The notes: a model not told the origin generated them from the letters alone. Shown: positions 23,701-33,033, counted from the first letter of the stretch. The stretch: DNA of 64,000 nt from Dipylidium caninum (GCA_017562135.1 QEYB01001528.1:372001-436000); one strand, 5' to 3'. Translations and numbers: made by a program.

Positions 23701-25450
23701 TCCAGGTAACATGTTGACCCTGAGGCTGCAAATATTCGACTCGAGGGACTTCGCCCTCTTCTACCACTCACTCGACGGAGGTAGGACGCTCAAGTCACCT
23801 TCGCCTCTTCCTCACTCACCTCCATTTGGTGGAAAATTTGCAGTGGAAAAGGCCTCTTGGCAACTTCAGGCTTAACAAAAACGAAAAGTGATTTATTTTC
23901 ACGGATTTAAACAAGAAGGCTTAGCTAACGGAGAGGGATAATATTAAAGTAGACATAACTGAACCCAAACTTGGGAGGATGCGAATAAGAGGAATTCGCC
24001 CTCCGTTGAGTCGTGGTGCGTTCCGCTGCCTGCTTCCAGGGAGCCTCGAGCCTCCCTCTGCTTCCTCGGCTTGGTGGAAGCGCCACTCTTCAGCAATTCT
24101 CACTTCCATTTCTCCTCCTCTTCCTCCTTCTCCTGCTAGCTCAAGCAGCGTGGAAGTAAAAACCATTTCCCCGTGGTCGAGACACCGCGTTTTCAGATCT
24201 CAGTCTTGCCGATAGCCGCTCTCCTCTTCCTCGAACCGTTTGGATCGCCTCTTGAATGAAACGGATTCACGGTTTCAGGACTCTCCGAGGACTGAATGAC
24301 TCCCAACATGTCCACGTCCTTCATACATGCACCTCAATTCGACTACACGCCTTCGTGTCCTCGGAGACGTGCAAAAAATGCCCCCAGATCAGGCATTTTA
24401 TAACCACACACTCTAAAGTGTTCATTCCTTCAAGTCTCTTCCACCCCATTCTGTGGGTGGCCATCTTTACTGGCTGTTAGAGAGGCTCGGGTGGCCACAT
24501 TTAAACAGAATGTCAACGCTTTGGTGGAGGCCTCAAGGACGTCTCTGCGGTGGACGTGCAGAAAGGGTTTTTTCATAGGGAAACTGTCTGTCTCATCTAC
24601 GGAGACGAGGTTGGTCGACGTCCACTGAGGAGGTGGACCACGCCGACGAGGCGTTCGCGTCAACATCGCGCAGCTGTGGCAACGTGGGGGAGGAGTTTTC
24701 TATTGGAAACTGGATGCTCTAAACCTTTTGGGGGAGGCGGGCCGCGTAGACGCTGATGCGGCACATCAGCACTTCTCCTCGATCCTCCTTCTGCAAAAGC
24801 CTAGGCCACACAAGCCTTGTGAGATAAGCAGGTCCACACCGTCAACTTCTGCTCCCATTCTGGACGAAGAGATTGGACGTCTTTAACTTCCTCTCTGAAC
24901 ACTCGAGTCGTTTCCTTGTCGAAGGAAAGTTCTGCCTCCAGTAGTTTACCACGAACATTTTGACGTGGGGTGTTAGGCAGTCGTGTAGTATCCAAGGATT
25001 CGTTACTAATTTAGAATGAAATGCTTAAGAACGACTATTTTCTGTCCAGATATTCCAATGTCGGACGCTCTGCATCTGGAGCGTTTCATGGCCAAAGACT
25101 TGGAGGGCAACGAGTCAGTCTTCTCCTTCTCCTCCGTCAATGGAGTTGATGTGGCTGAGTCCTCTCAGACCACCACACAGAAGGCCTCCACCCTTCGACG
25201 ACTCTTTCGACGGCGAAAGCGAGTCAGGAGTTTTGACACTCCCTTGACGGCCGAACCGTCACCGCAGTCGGGTCAAAAGAACAACCAAAGGATCAAGAGT
25301 GAGATGGAACGCCGTCTCTCCAGCGAGTGGAATGCGATGGACTGTCGCAGTGGACACTTTGTCCTCATCTACCGTCGACGCAGCAGCGAGGCGGTACTTT
25401 ACTCCAAAGATCTCTTCGCAAGCCTTCCGGATGCCTGGGAGTTCATATAA
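8296..25450 (+). CDS. RIN/Sprint-like Rab5-GEF family protein (19 exons, 5' end open)
   Basis: RIN (Ras and Rab interactor; Sprint in flies) proteins bind Ras-GTP and activate Rab5 on endosomes through a VPS9 domain. Phase-consistent exons: 8296-8724, 8785-8813, 9221-9326, 11552-11875, ~13269-13540, 13764-13876, 16435-16560, 17106-17255, 17869-18113, 18209-18254, 18373-18510, 19459-19664, 19910-19964, 20044-20175, 21170-21218, 22021-22319, 22645-23011, 23706-23780, 25050-25450. They give about 1,190 codons: Ser/Pro-rich N-part, RIN-homology region, VPS9-like region, RA-like C-terminus. All joins keep phase except the 11875 to 13269 step, where an exon is probably missing. No SH2 domain was found, so the 5' part is absent, very divergent or upstream. 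The stop TAA at 25448 is followed by AATAAA at 25601. Family assignment is by recalled motifs, not by search. Confidence 0.7.
8785..8813 (+). CDS. 29-nt microexon of RIN-like gene
   Basis: A perfect pyrimidine-rich acceptor (TTTTCCAG at 8784) and a GTGAGG donor at 8814 frame 29 nt coding Pro-Trp-Arg-Phe-Leu-Gln-Thr-Gly-Phe. It begins in phase 0 and ends in phase 2, exactly what is needed to join 8724 (phase 0) to the exon at 9221 (phase 2 start). The evidence is splice signals and phase only. Confidence 0.5.
9221..9326 (+). CDS. exon of RIN-like gene, disordered region
   Basis: Acceptor TGGGCAG at 9220 and donor GTAAGT at 9327. In the frame used the peptide is acidic/polar (Ser-Glu-Gly-Glu-Ala-Arg-Ala-Glu, then Asn-Pro-Phe-Ile-Arg-Trp-Asp) with GC-rich third positions. 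A second frame is open, but only this one ends in phase 0, as the 11552 exon requires. Confidence 0.5.
9327..11551 (+). other. intron of RIN-like gene
   Basis: About 2.2 kb between two supported exons. It holds a GT microsatellite and one copy of the GGAAACTATGAA motif near 10122-10137. No independent gene is seen. Confidence 0.45.
9722..9745. repeat. (GT)n microsatellite
   Basis: About eleven GT units, directly visible, within an intron of the RIN-like gene. Confidence 0.9.
11552..11875 (+). CDS. exon of RIN-like gene, Ser/Thr/Pro-rich region
   Basis: Acceptor CGCTTCAG at 11551, donor GTAAGT at 11876, 108 codons, phase 0 at both ends. The peptide has an acidic Phe-Asp-Asp-Asp-Gly-Phe patch followed by a long Ser/Thr-rich and then Pro/Ser-rich stretch, probably disordered and phosphorylated. 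No folded domain is recognised. GC-rich third positions support coding. Confidence 0.6.
13269..13540 (+). CDS. exon of RIN-like gene, Pro/Ser-rich (ends uncertain)
   Basis: The frame is open from an in-frame TGA at 13228 to past 13610 and encodes a Trp-Asp-Leu-Pro-Pro-Pro-Pro segment, then a Ser/Pro-rich region and an acidic low-complexity tail. Candidate acceptors lie at CCAG/GCAG around 13265-13268. Donors are GTGATG at 13541 (leaves phase 1, matching the next exon) or GTGGTA/GTAATC near 13612. The upstream CAC/CCA tract is low complexity, so the 5' boundary is soft. Confidence 0.5.
13764..13876 (+). CDS. exon of RIN-like gene
   Basis: Strong acceptor (TCCGTCCACAG at 13763) and donor GTGAGA at 13877. 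Two frames are open. The one that starts in phase 1 and ends in phase 0 joins correctly to the exon at 16435 and encodes a Ser/Thr/Gln-rich peptide ending Leu-His-Gln. No motif is recognised. Confidence 0.45.
14650..15173 (+). repeat. dispersed repeat, copy 1 of an inverted pair
   Basis: About 520 bp here recur almost base for base, in reverse complement, at 20586-21108. I see only a few substitutions and indels (for example one extra G in a G-run). Both copies lie in introns of the RIN-like gene. An open frame of about 70-150 codons is shared by both copies, but this follows from the DNA identity and is not evidence of coding. No transposase or target-site duplication was recognised, so it could be a non-autonomous element or a segmental duplication. 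Confidence 0.85.
15240..15780 (+). repeat. diverged third copy of the same repeat family
   Basis: Just downstream of copy 1 a weaker copy begins with the same GCATGCAAACT motif (15252), shares the TTAAGA and GTCACGA segments, and ends with the AGACTAAACACC and GTTTCATAGTTTCC segments near 15735-15770 that are also in copy 1. It contains a TCC/TCG-rich tract at about 15355-15420. The arrangement suggests an old tandem copy next to a recent one. Confidence 0.6.
16435..16560 (+). CDS. exon of RIN-like gene
   Basis: Acceptor CCCGCGCAG at 16434, donor GTAGGT at 16561, 42 codons, phase 0 to 0. The peptide runs Ala-Leu-Ser-Ser-Asp-Asp-Glu-Arg-Leu-Phe, then Gly-Lys-Leu-Ser-Val-Gly-Arg-Ser. It lies ahead of the RIN-homology region and is probably regulatory. 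Confidence 0.6.
17106..17255 (+). CDS. exon of RIN-like gene with tyrosine motifs
   Basis: Acceptor CATTGCAG at 17105, donor GTGCGT at 17256 (the same donor hexamer as at 18114), 50 codons, phase 0 to 0. The peptide starts Pro-Tyr-Glu-Ile-Ile and has a second Tyr in Gly-Ala-Tyr-Glu-Arg. Such acidic tyrosine contexts can be phosphorylated in RIN proteins, but that is inference here. Confidence 0.6.
17869..18113 (+). CDS. exon of RIN-like gene, Ser/Pro-rich linker
   Basis: The acceptor is either GCCGAG at 17868 or AACAG at 17860; only the former keeps phase 0 from 17255. The donor GTGCGT is at 18114. The 81 codons are rich in Ser, Pro, Thr and His, then Leu-Glu-Arg-Leu-Val-Cys. It ends in phase 2 and joins the short exon at 18209. 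Confidence 0.6.
18209..19964 (+). CDS. exons for the RIN-homology (RH) region
   Basis: Four exons (18209-18254, 18373-18510, 19459-19664, 19910-19964) join in phase. They encode Val-Lys-Arg-Leu-Phe-Lys-Leu-Ile-Ser, then a Pro-Phe-Ser-Lys-His-Leu-Ser-Thr-Phe-Ile-Lys-Cys-Thr stretch, then a long amphipathic helical part ending Leu-Arg-Pro-Leu-His-Arg-Arg-Leu. This order and the phrases around PFSxHLSTFI, TLQNVxxF and LxPLHxxL match what I recall of the helical bundle before the VPS9 domain in RIN1-3. This region is the main reason for the family call. The G at 19910 is an unusual acceptor (GCGGAG), chosen by phase. Confidence 0.7.
20044..22319 (+). CDS. exons for a divergent VPS9-like region
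   Basis: Exons 20044-20175, 21170-21218 and 22021-22319 join in phase. They encode a helical part (Ala-Phe-Gln-Pro-Gly-Asp-Lys-Val), a short linker, and a segment running from Lys-Phe-Met-Leu-Tyr-Ala-Val to Met-Glu-Ala-Leu-Ile-Ser-Pro and Glu-Gly-Cys-Arg-Arg-Leu-Thr-Asp. Aligned by eye with RIN proteins, the YYLT motif becomes CRRLT and the Asp and Pro of the conserved D-x-L-P stretch are replaced, so the residues known to contact Rab5 are mostly absent. The last exon appears to end at a GC donor (GAG then GCGAGT at 22320). Confidence 0.55.
20586..21108 (-). repeat. dispersed repeat, copy 2 of an inverted pair
   Basis: Near-identical reverse complement of 14650-15173, lying in the intron between the exons at 20175 and 21170. 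High identity suggests recent duplication or ongoing gene conversion. With copy 1 it makes a large inverted repeat with a spacer of about 5.4 kb. Confidence 0.85.
21611..21623. repeat. G homopolymer run
   Basis: About 13 consecutive G residues in an intron, directly visible. Confidence 0.9.
22645..25450 (+). CDS. exons for RA-like domain and C-terminus
   Basis: Exons 22645-23011, 23706-23780 and 25050-25450 join in phases 1 and 1. After a Thr/Ser-rich insert the peptide reads Lys-Arg-Val-Leu-Val-Pro-Phe then Ser-Leu-Thr-Val-Arg-Glu-Leu-Cys, followed by Thr-Leu-Arg-Leu-Gln-Ile-Phe. This resembles the Ras-association fold at the end of RIN proteins (a strand, a helix beginning T-x-x-E/D-V/L-C, then two strands). 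The tail has a basic cluster (Arg-Arg-Leu-Phe-Arg-Arg-Arg-Lys-Arg) and a final Phe-Val-Leu-Ile-Tyr-Arg strand, and ends at TAA 25448-25450. The alternative acceptor TTTAG at 22638 adds two codons. Confidence 0.65.
23128..23322 (+). repeat. pyrimidine tract (CTT/CTC-rich, ~190 bp)
   Basis: Almost pure pyrimidine on the plus strand, in the intron after 23011. Such mirror-like tracts can form triplex DNA. The long Glu/Lys/Arg ORF on the minus strand is a by-product of this composition. Confidence 0.85.
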
Positions 25451-25600
25451 AATGTAGATAACCGACTTGATGACCAGATTTTGCCCTCAACTCTCCGCCA
25501 ACACGAGGAGTGAAGGCGTGCACGACGATTTGGCTGCTGGGAACTAACGTCGGCGTGTGATTAATCTGATTTTCCACTAACATTTTTGACCAGAAGACCA

Positions 25601-25606
25601 AATAAA
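25601..25606 (+). terminator. polyadenylation signal of RIN-like gene
   Basis: AATAAA about 150 nt after the stop codon of the last exon, on the same strand. Confidence 0.55.
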
Positions 25607-26069
25607 CCCAAGAAAAGCCGAAATATATTTTGACACTGTCCCTGCTGCGTTCTCCTCTTTCCCTCTCTCTTTCCTTCTTCCTCTTGCGAATAACCCGCCG
25701 CCTCCTCGAAACGCCACAAGATTTCGGTGGCAGCAATCGCGCTTTACCATCTCTCCCATGAGAAGAAACGGGGTATTTCAAAGTCAGAGGTGGTTAAAGT
25801 GAAAACGCGGCGACAAAACCCCCCGAACGCCTAGTCTTTACGCACTTGGGGACAAATAAACTTAGTGAAATACATAAATTTCCCATTTCTCCCCTGAAAG
25901 TATTGTGCTCGAAATAAACGACATGTTCTCGACCAGGTCTCCACCGCCGACGATCCAGAAAAAAACTGGTAATTTTGCATTGTTGAAGAGTTTAAGTGGT
26001 GTTTACAAAGAAAAGTTAAGCGAAAGGCCGCAGGTTTTGAGGCATGGCAGAAGCTGAAGGCTCTCGTGA

Positions 26070-27850
26070 CTATGGCCGGAAATTGCATGCGAGTGTGGTT
26101 TTGCAGATTTGGGGCAACTCGAAGTTGTCCACAGCGTGAATTTGTGGTCCGGTGTCAGTAAAATTTTCAAATATCTGATGCGTCCAGCCAATGTCGCCTT
26201 CGTACCAAAAGGAGACGTAGGGGCGATAGCCGCTAAAGTGTGGAGAGAAGCGGTAGGATTAAACAACTAAGGGAACTTAAGGAGAATGGCCTCAAAATGT
26301 CAAACAATCGCGTCTCCACCGCCTGTTTGCCAGGAGGGTATCAGCGCTCGGCCTTCTAAGCACTCCTGTCAAGCTGCCTTCCTGCGTTGAACACCTTCAG
26401 AACGCATTTCGTAGTGGAGCGTTATAGTTTGCCTCGTGTCAAAATGCTCGTGAAAAAAAGGGAACAATTCAAGTTAAATCCCATAAATCTCCCCCCTTTC
26501 AACTGCCGTCTTCCCTGGAAATATCCTTCTGCCTAAAGCCATACTAATCGTTAAAGTTGTGTAAATCCAAAATATTTAAAATGTTCAGGTTTGATGAGAG
26601 TTCCGTTGCTCTTTCACCCTCCTTTCTCGTACACGTGAGAAAATTCAAGAAATACCTCGCCATCCTCAATGTTGTCCAAAAATTTCTACTAATTCAATTT
26701 AAGTAGCAGAATTTGCGAAATGCTGTGGAGGCGAGAATAGTGGGTCTCGCGGTTTCCCGTCGAGCCCCTAAGAGAGGGGCTGATTCGATTCCTCAGCACC
26801 ACCATTATGCCACCAGGTCTCTTTTATTGCGGTTTACATCAGACGACATGCAGGAAGATTGCGACTTACTCAGTCCCGTACCACAAGGCTTTGTGGACTA
26901 AATGTGGCCGTTTAATTCATTTTGATGCCTTGGCGTATTCATCAAGTCCACGCAGAAAAATCTGAGATGCCGCTTAAAACAACGCAGCGTAGACGAAACA
27001 GGCTCAGCGACCGCAGATCCACCTTGTGGTAGTACTTTGCGAACAAATTCCGGGCCCATTTAACATTGCGATCCACATCTCGTGCGGTACTCGCCGCTAG
27101 GATCTACATTATGGCATTTATATGCCCAATCGGGGAGGCTCACCACAGAAAGCCTCTTGTCAACGAGCCCACGTGCGGGATATGTACTTTTTTTTCTTTA
27201 GATCTCGATTTGATGATGACTGTTTGCCCGCCAAAATTCCCAACTCACGTCATTCGTCCATCTTACCTTGGCAGAGACTCTCTGGCGAATCCGAAACCAC
27301 CGAAATAGGGGTGATCACGCAGACGAGCCGATGGTTGCGGTATCACCCACCAGTCAATCTGCTGTTTCAGCACTTCTCTTTTCACGCCCAAATTCCGCGT
27401 TGACCGCACGTAGTAGCGTTCAAACTGCCGCATAAAGTCTCGGTGAGGCGGTGTCCAATTAACTCGGTAGACGCAGCAGGGCCCGTAACGATTGGCTGGC
27501 GGCGAAATCAAGTAAGCCGTCTTCTTATAGTTGAAGATGACACAGGGGAAGTAGGCGTTGGGCGAGAAGATGGGGACACAGTAGTCGGTGTAATTCTCCA
27601 CCATAATTCCCAGGTCCGGTGCGTACACGGAGTAGCCGCGTCCAACGGCGTAGGGGAGGAGGGGCGGGATGCCGTCAATCCACGGCGGAAGGGGCATCTC
27701 CGCGTCGTCACGGGGCGTGTACGTGATGGTAAAGTCGGCGTAGAAACGGGGCGGGAGCGTCGGCACCGGTGGACGTACCGGCACCGGTGTGGGCGACGAC
27801 AGAGCCACGCGGGCTAACTGGAATGCGAGAAGAAGGCAGACGATGGGCAA
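26070..27850 (-). CDS. secreted cysteine-rich protein, two exons
   Basis: Exon 1 is 27850-27267, exon 2 is 26232-26070 (stop TAG). Donor GTAAGA at 27266 and acceptor CACTTTAG keep phase 2. The product is 248 residues: a signal peptide (Met-Pro-Ile-Val-Cys-Leu-Leu-Leu...), a Pro-rich segment, then a domain with a Cys-Cys pair (Gly-Pro-Cys-Cys-Val-Tyr-Arg), several Trp, three Asn-X-Thr sequons, and a C-terminal Leu-Pro-Gln-Ile-Cys. This layout (PC..., CC, W...PP, and FxLPxxC near the end) is like a family of secreted proteins of unknown function found across eukaryotes, which I cannot name with certainty. It converges on the RIN-like gene, with 3' ends about 0.5 kb apart. Confidence 0.65.
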
Positions 27851-28697
27851 GAAGGAATGAACGAATGCATAAGGGAGGAAGGGGCGGATGGGGGGGAGCT
27901 ACTGCATTCAGACTGATTGCCAGGATGCACTCCCGAGGCGTTTACAGTAGTCTGCCTCGATTTAAGAACTCCACTTAACCTCCTTCGCGGTCCAAAGTCC
28001 CTAAGACTGAAGCCCACAGACAGTTTCACGGTGACAAGCAACGCAGAACGAGTTAACTCACACGCAGCAGCAGCAGCATCGGCGTCAACATGGCACCAGC
28101 GAAAGCGGAAAAGTGGACTCTCCACTCCGACAAAATTTGATTGCATCGAGTCACCTTTTTCAATGCCATTGGCTCGTCTGTTTCTTCTCGTCTCAAAGCC
28201 TGTCACCGATGCCTGAAATGAGCTCGTTGACTTGTTTATCCTCTGCTCGCTAAACTGAACTCCAACCCTATTCCAGCAAACAAAGGCATCTGTCAAAATA
28301 GACAACAAAACAACAAGTAAACGTGCGGCGCCTGTGCAAGTTTAGACAAGCACCGAAAGGAGATTTCGGGCGGCACTGTTGTTGTTCCGTGCGTGTTTGC
28401 GACAGCCTCGGGTGTTAATGGCAACACTAAAAACCCGGAAGGCGTTTAACCAGAGGACTTCTTCATTGCGAGAGGAAGGCGGCTCAGGTGGGCGGTGCTG
28501 GTGCTCTCCACGCAGCCGATGTCAGTCGCCCCGATCACGGGTTGTCACAGGAAACGAGGCGTCCTGTTGACTGAGTGTTGAGTCGGTGAAGGGCACCACG
28601 AGGCGAGGACGATTCCTCGTACCGCAACGTGTCTGCGTGTCTGAAACAGACACGGGCGCTTCCAAATCGCATTCTTTCGATTAACGAGGCGATTCAC

Positions 28698-28901
28698 CTG
28701 AAAGCTCTCGGTGCCGAATGGAAGTCTAGCAAACGGTGCATTGTCCATGGAGACTTGCATCGTCTTTGAATTATCACTGGAAGGCTCGTCTCTATTTTTA
28801 AGGGGCGCCGCGAAGTTTATTTCGAGCGTGGACGTCTTCGTCTCCACGCGACTCGTCCCGTTGGCTGCGAACGCGTCGCCCACGTCGCTCCCGAGGTGAT
28901 C
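28698..28901 (-). CDS. internal exon of unidentified gene
   Basis: Minus-strand acceptor CCCGACAG and donor GTGAAT frame 68 codons in phase 0 to 0. The peptide is polar (Asp-His-Leu-Gly-Ser-Asp-Val-Gly-Asp-Ala-Phe... ending Gly-Thr-Glu-Ser-Phe-Gln) with balanced composition. The other two minus-strand frames contain stops. No domain is recognised. Possible partners on the same strand are at 29826-29880 and 30391-30570. Confidence 0.45.
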
Positions 28902-29825
28902 CTGTCGGGAATGCGTCTGTAGACCTCGCAACTGCTAGACGGGGCAGAACTCAAAAGATTCCCCATGGGCAGAGGCCACGTGCGACTCGCGGTGGGAGGC
29001 AGGGACGCAGCGGTTTTGTGGAGACACCGAAAAGCAAATAAAAGCAGGGTTGAAGCGGTCACTGCCTAGAACCGAAAATGCGAGATCTCAAGGAGAAGAA
29101 GTCGCCTATTTGGCCGGCGAGGAGGTGAGAGAAGGCGGGGCTTGAAGCGTCTTCAGCCTGGGCGTGCAGACCACCTCGCAGATGTCTGGCGACCCCAGGC
29201 AGCCCCAGCTTCCTTCCCGACTCGGCGTCGGGGATGTCAACTGTTTCCTTTCCCACGGACGCCTGAAGCGTCGGACTGTCCAGCGACGCTGAGGGACGTC
29301 TCAACAGTCTGGGGGTAAACGTACTCACAACAAAAGGTAACTTGGCACACAAAAATGATTAAAATGATTCACCAAGACGAAATACCTTCTACAGCTTCGA
29401 ACGTGTGCATGAAAACTCTGAGGCTGCAGACTCAGAGAAGGCAGCGAGTGACAACAAATTGTCTTAGTGGAGGTAAAAATGAGCCAACCACCGTCGGTGT
29501 TGGCATGATTCGGTCTCCCACAGGGATGTAAGTGCATCCAGAATCTGCTCATTCGGACAACTCCCCAGTCCACCTGCCGGCCTCGACGCCCTCCACTTAT
29601 TCCGCTGTCTTCCTCCCCCGAAAGACTCATTTGCAGGCGCTTTAGAGGATCCTACATTGCAGCCGCCTCCTGAAGCATCTTTGTCTCCTTCTTGTAAGCT
29701 TCCCACTTGTCATTCTCTCCGGCATTTCATCTTCCTTTCGTGACCACTTTCATCGCAACTTCCGGTGTACTCGTGCAGGGTGAAGCGCCAACCTTCCCAC
29801 ATTCCCCTCCAGACTGGCTCACCAA

Positions 29826-29882
29826 GGACCAAATGCGCTTGTCCCCGTCGTTTGGGGACTCTCTCGCCTCAGTAGAGGACTG
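29826..29882 (-). CDS. possible short exon, strand ambiguous
   Basis: On the minus strand an acceptor (GTCGTCAG) and a strong donor (TTG then GTGAGC) frame about 57 nt coding Ser-Ser-Thr-Glu-Ala-Arg-Glu-Ser-Pro-Asn. On the plus strand the same DNA is open from an acceptor at about 29780 to a TGA at 29881 and encodes Pro-Pro-Asp-Trp-Leu-Thr-Lys-Asp-Gln. Both readings look plausible. I prefer minus because of the neighbouring exon at 28698-28901. Confidence 0.25.
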
Positions 29883-30390
29883 ACGACGCCGACAGCGGCG
29901 AATTCTGGTCTAAGCCACAAACGGAGGGGAAAATGCACGCGGATCAGGTCTCCCTGCGGAGGATTTGCCACGGACTCGGGCTTCAGGCATCGTGGGCGCC
30001 TCGACACTTTACCCAAGCCTTTATCTCCCGGCGGTAGAGAAAAAACAACCCTCAAAATGTGGGCGTACGAAAGGACTGTTCGGTTCTCGTTTGACCGAAC
30101 CTTCGGCCACTTCCACTTCAATTATAAACACGAATTTTCATCTGGTTGTGTAGATGTAACAACTTTTCATGCGCCCCCAAAGCGTGTGCCAGCTACTGAA
30201 GAGACGAAACCTGCCCGAAGTGCGGGTCCCCGGGGTGGACGCTGGCACAGACAACATGACCGGTCCCCCCATTGCCAGGCTAACGAGAATTTGCCCTTTT
30301 AGGAGTTTCCACAACCCTCCGACCTCCCAATAGTTTACTTCATTGTAGTTCGCGGGTTTACCCTGCGCCCTGCAGTGAACTAACTCCTAT

Positions 30391-30570
30391 TTACTTAAGT
30401 TTGTACTTGCCTTTGCCCTCTTCGCCCTCGCCCGAGAATGTGGCCACGGGGCGTGAGTGACAAACCCCTCCGGGGTGGCTGGACGGCGTCGGGGCGGCCG
30501 GTCGAGAAGGCCGTCCGCAGGCCTGCCGAAACGACTCTTTCCAACGCCCCCTTCGCGGCCGTCGAGGAAA
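30391..30570 (-). CDS. possible terminal exon of unidentified gene
   Basis: An acceptor-like CAACGACAG is followed by a 59-codon frame ending in TAA. The peptide is Arg/Pro-rich, then Gly-Glu-Gly-Glu-Glu-Gly-Lys-Gly-Lys-Tyr-Lys-Leu-Lys. Other frames on both strands are also open in this GC-rich stretch, and GC or GT donors (GCAAGT, GTAAAT) lie near the end, so it could also be internal. Confidence 0.2.
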   Translation of the reverse strand, partial: FPRRPRRGRWKESFRQACGRPSRPAAPTPSSHPGGVCHSRPVATFSGEGEEGKGKYKLK

Positions 30571-30947
30571 CTGTCGTTGATGCAGAATGGCAAGCGAAGC
30601 TTTTGAAAGCCGCCACTAGAGCGAATTCGTAGCTCCGTAGGGAATACATTTCCTCGGCCGTCCACCAAGCGATCGCCTCGTCTGCCGGTGCTGGGGTGGA
30701 AGAGAGTTGCAGTCTCGCCAAGGGGAGCTGTCATCCCCACCTCTCCACCCGGGAACTCGTTTTCAGTGTCTCCCGCGGACTCTGTCACCTGTCGCCCTCC
30801 TTTAACTCTGAGGATGCGCTTCTCCCCAAGACTGATATTTCGCGAGCCTGCGAAACAATACAAAAACCTCCATTTTGTTGACTCGCGAAAGTAACTTTGT
30901 ACGTTGTGTGAATTGCGTGATGAACGCGCTTCTAAATGCCTCCTCAA

Positions 30948-32975
30948 AGGAATTCAGCTCGAATTCAGTAGTGTGCGTAAAACTCCCGCCCACAGTGCTG
31001 GGGCAGAGAGGAGGCGAGTCTATTCAACGACAAACTGACGCCCGCGGAAAGAACAGAACAGTCGTAGTCGCCCCAATTTCATCCAGAAGATGATTTTGCA
31101 GGCAAATCCACTTGCACCCAGTGTCATGCTGCACCGGGCAGGCGTAAAATCCACATTCTGGTGCTGCCGACAGGAGGATGCCGGGGAGGCGAGGCGAGAG
31201 GGGGGAGAAGAGGGAGCGAGAGGGGGGGAGAGAGAGAGGGAGTCGTGGTGCCACGCGCTCCGGGGAAACAACTGCGGAAGAGGCGAGAAAGCATCTCCTC
31301 GCTTGTCTCCTCTCCGTTGGGTTGGCAACTAAGTCATTGCGCATTTCTCGACAGATGGTTTTGACACTTTCTTCTCCGTTCCCTCAGCCTGCTCAAAGTA
31401 CCTAATCTCTGTTTGTTTCTCGTTGTTTTGACTTCTACTCTCCATTTAGTACAAAGTTACAGAGTTTTTTGTGTAGTTTTGTTTTTATACCAATTTAAAG
31501 ATAAAAGGACAAGTCGCCCACCTCAGGCATTCTGTTGTATTATTTCCGAAGAGACAAGAGCGCATCTCCAGCAGAAAAAAGGGAATTTGTATGCCGCGGA
31601 GGGGAATGAGGCTCTGAAAGAAAGGCAATGTCGCCAAAATCGGGGTTTATTTTAAACAAAAATATGCTCAACCGTCTGGTCGTCCGTCCGGTTGACGTGG
31701 ACGGGACCCACGGCAACTGAGACCGTCGGCGCTTCAGGTAGTCGGAGCCCATCATGCGTTGGTGCAAAGGGGCTCGGACACGAGTCGTAGGGAAGCAGTG
31801 AAAAGAAAAAAAGATTAAAAAAGCTCGGCTATGTTGGGAAACTCGGTCTCTCCGTGGAACCCTCACTGGCTCGAGATCGGTCCACCTCTGAACAGACCGC
31901 TACGAGCAGGCGACGGAAGGTGGATAGTTTGGAACAGCGTTGAGCGAAAGAGATTGTGGATGGGGCAGAGCTTCACCACAGGAAAAGCTGTGCCGTCAGT
32001 CAGGTGGGATCAGAGAAAGGAATTCTGCACTGTGGATCATCCCAAGGATTAACAACTCGCCAACCAGGACGACACGATTCGAGTAAAGCGACCGGAGGTG
32101 GCGAGTCGTGAGGCTGTCGTTCTCCACCGTGACAACGCGGAGTCCCACGCCTCTTCGGTCGCTCGCTCGCCACGCATTCTCGGGTCCGCGCTGGGGTCTG
32201 CGTCGACACCTCCGCCGGATGGCTTTCAGACTGCCACTCATTTCCTCGTTTCGCGGAGAACTCCTCAAGTGGAGAGGTATTTCACGACGCTCCTCATGTC
32301 ATTTCACACTCCATTCAGTCTTTTGTGGTAGCAAAGGTCACAAATTTTATGACACATGGACGATGGCGGAAGGTGCTCGCCAAAAACGCACAGCGCCTCA
32401 GTGAATAAAGTTATGGTTTAAAGCAAATTTTTGAATTTTCCTTCTTACTTAAAATCCTCAATGACTTTGTTGCCAACCTCAAAACATGAAAGTGTTATTC
32501 AACAGGAAAATGACCACTACAGTAGAATGGAGCTGAGGAGTCAAACTCACTCGCCACAGAAGCTGCTGATCCTGTGGAGAGATTGACGCCTCGCCCGGCT
32601 GTTTAGAAGTCTTTCAGGGCGAAACGCCTCCAAATCCGCACTTTCGGCGAAGCGGAGCGGTGCCGAGGCCCATGCGCGATTCCTGGCCTTCGCCACCGTC
32701 AGGTGCGTTGAAGGCCGAAGGGTCTGGGCATTGAAATCACCTCCAACTCAGCGGGGCGGGGCGGGGCGGGGCGGAAAACGGACATTCCAGGGAAGAGCGA
32801 TTTGATTGTCCTGAAAAAAAGTGCTTACAAGCAGTCGGACAACAGTCACTTACCTTGAACTTTACCTAAAAGGTAGTTTTTGAAGAATAAACTGGACCCA
32901 CTGTTTACAAAATCGGGGGGGGGCTGTTTTAAAGCCGTCTGGGCCCTCTCCGGCCGGAGGGGGAGGGAGGCGGCC
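30948..32975. other. no gene recognised
   Basis: Short frames on both strands, none convincing. It contains a purine-rich GAGAG tract near 31180-31250 and a (GGGGC)n array at 32751-32774. Confidence 0.4.
32751..32774. repeat. (GGGGC)n short tandem array
   Basis: Four to five GGGGC units in a row, about 300 bp upstream of the TATA box of the next gene. A possible G-quadruplex or Sp1-like GC-box cluster (inference). Confidence 0.85.
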
Positions 32976-33026
32976 ACGTGATTGTTTTCCTCTTCTCCGC
33001 CCCCGTCAAGGTCACAGCCGACGGCC

Positions 33027-33033
33027 TATAAAA
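33027..33033 (+). promoter_or_regulatory. TATA box of the secreted-precursor gene
   Basis: TATAAAA lies 45 bp upstream of the ATG at 33078. A start site about 30 bp downstream would give a 5' leader of roughly 20 nt. Confidence 0.55.

Noticed and set aside
27060..27138. Alternative second exon for the secreted cysteine-rich protein
   Set aside because: It keeps phase and encodes a short Cys-ended peptide, but the exon at 26232-26070 gives a longer product with the Trp-rich segment and FxLPxxC end expected for this type of protein.
27443..27817. 124-codon plus-strand ORF
   Set aside because: Antisense of exon 1 of the secreted protein gene.
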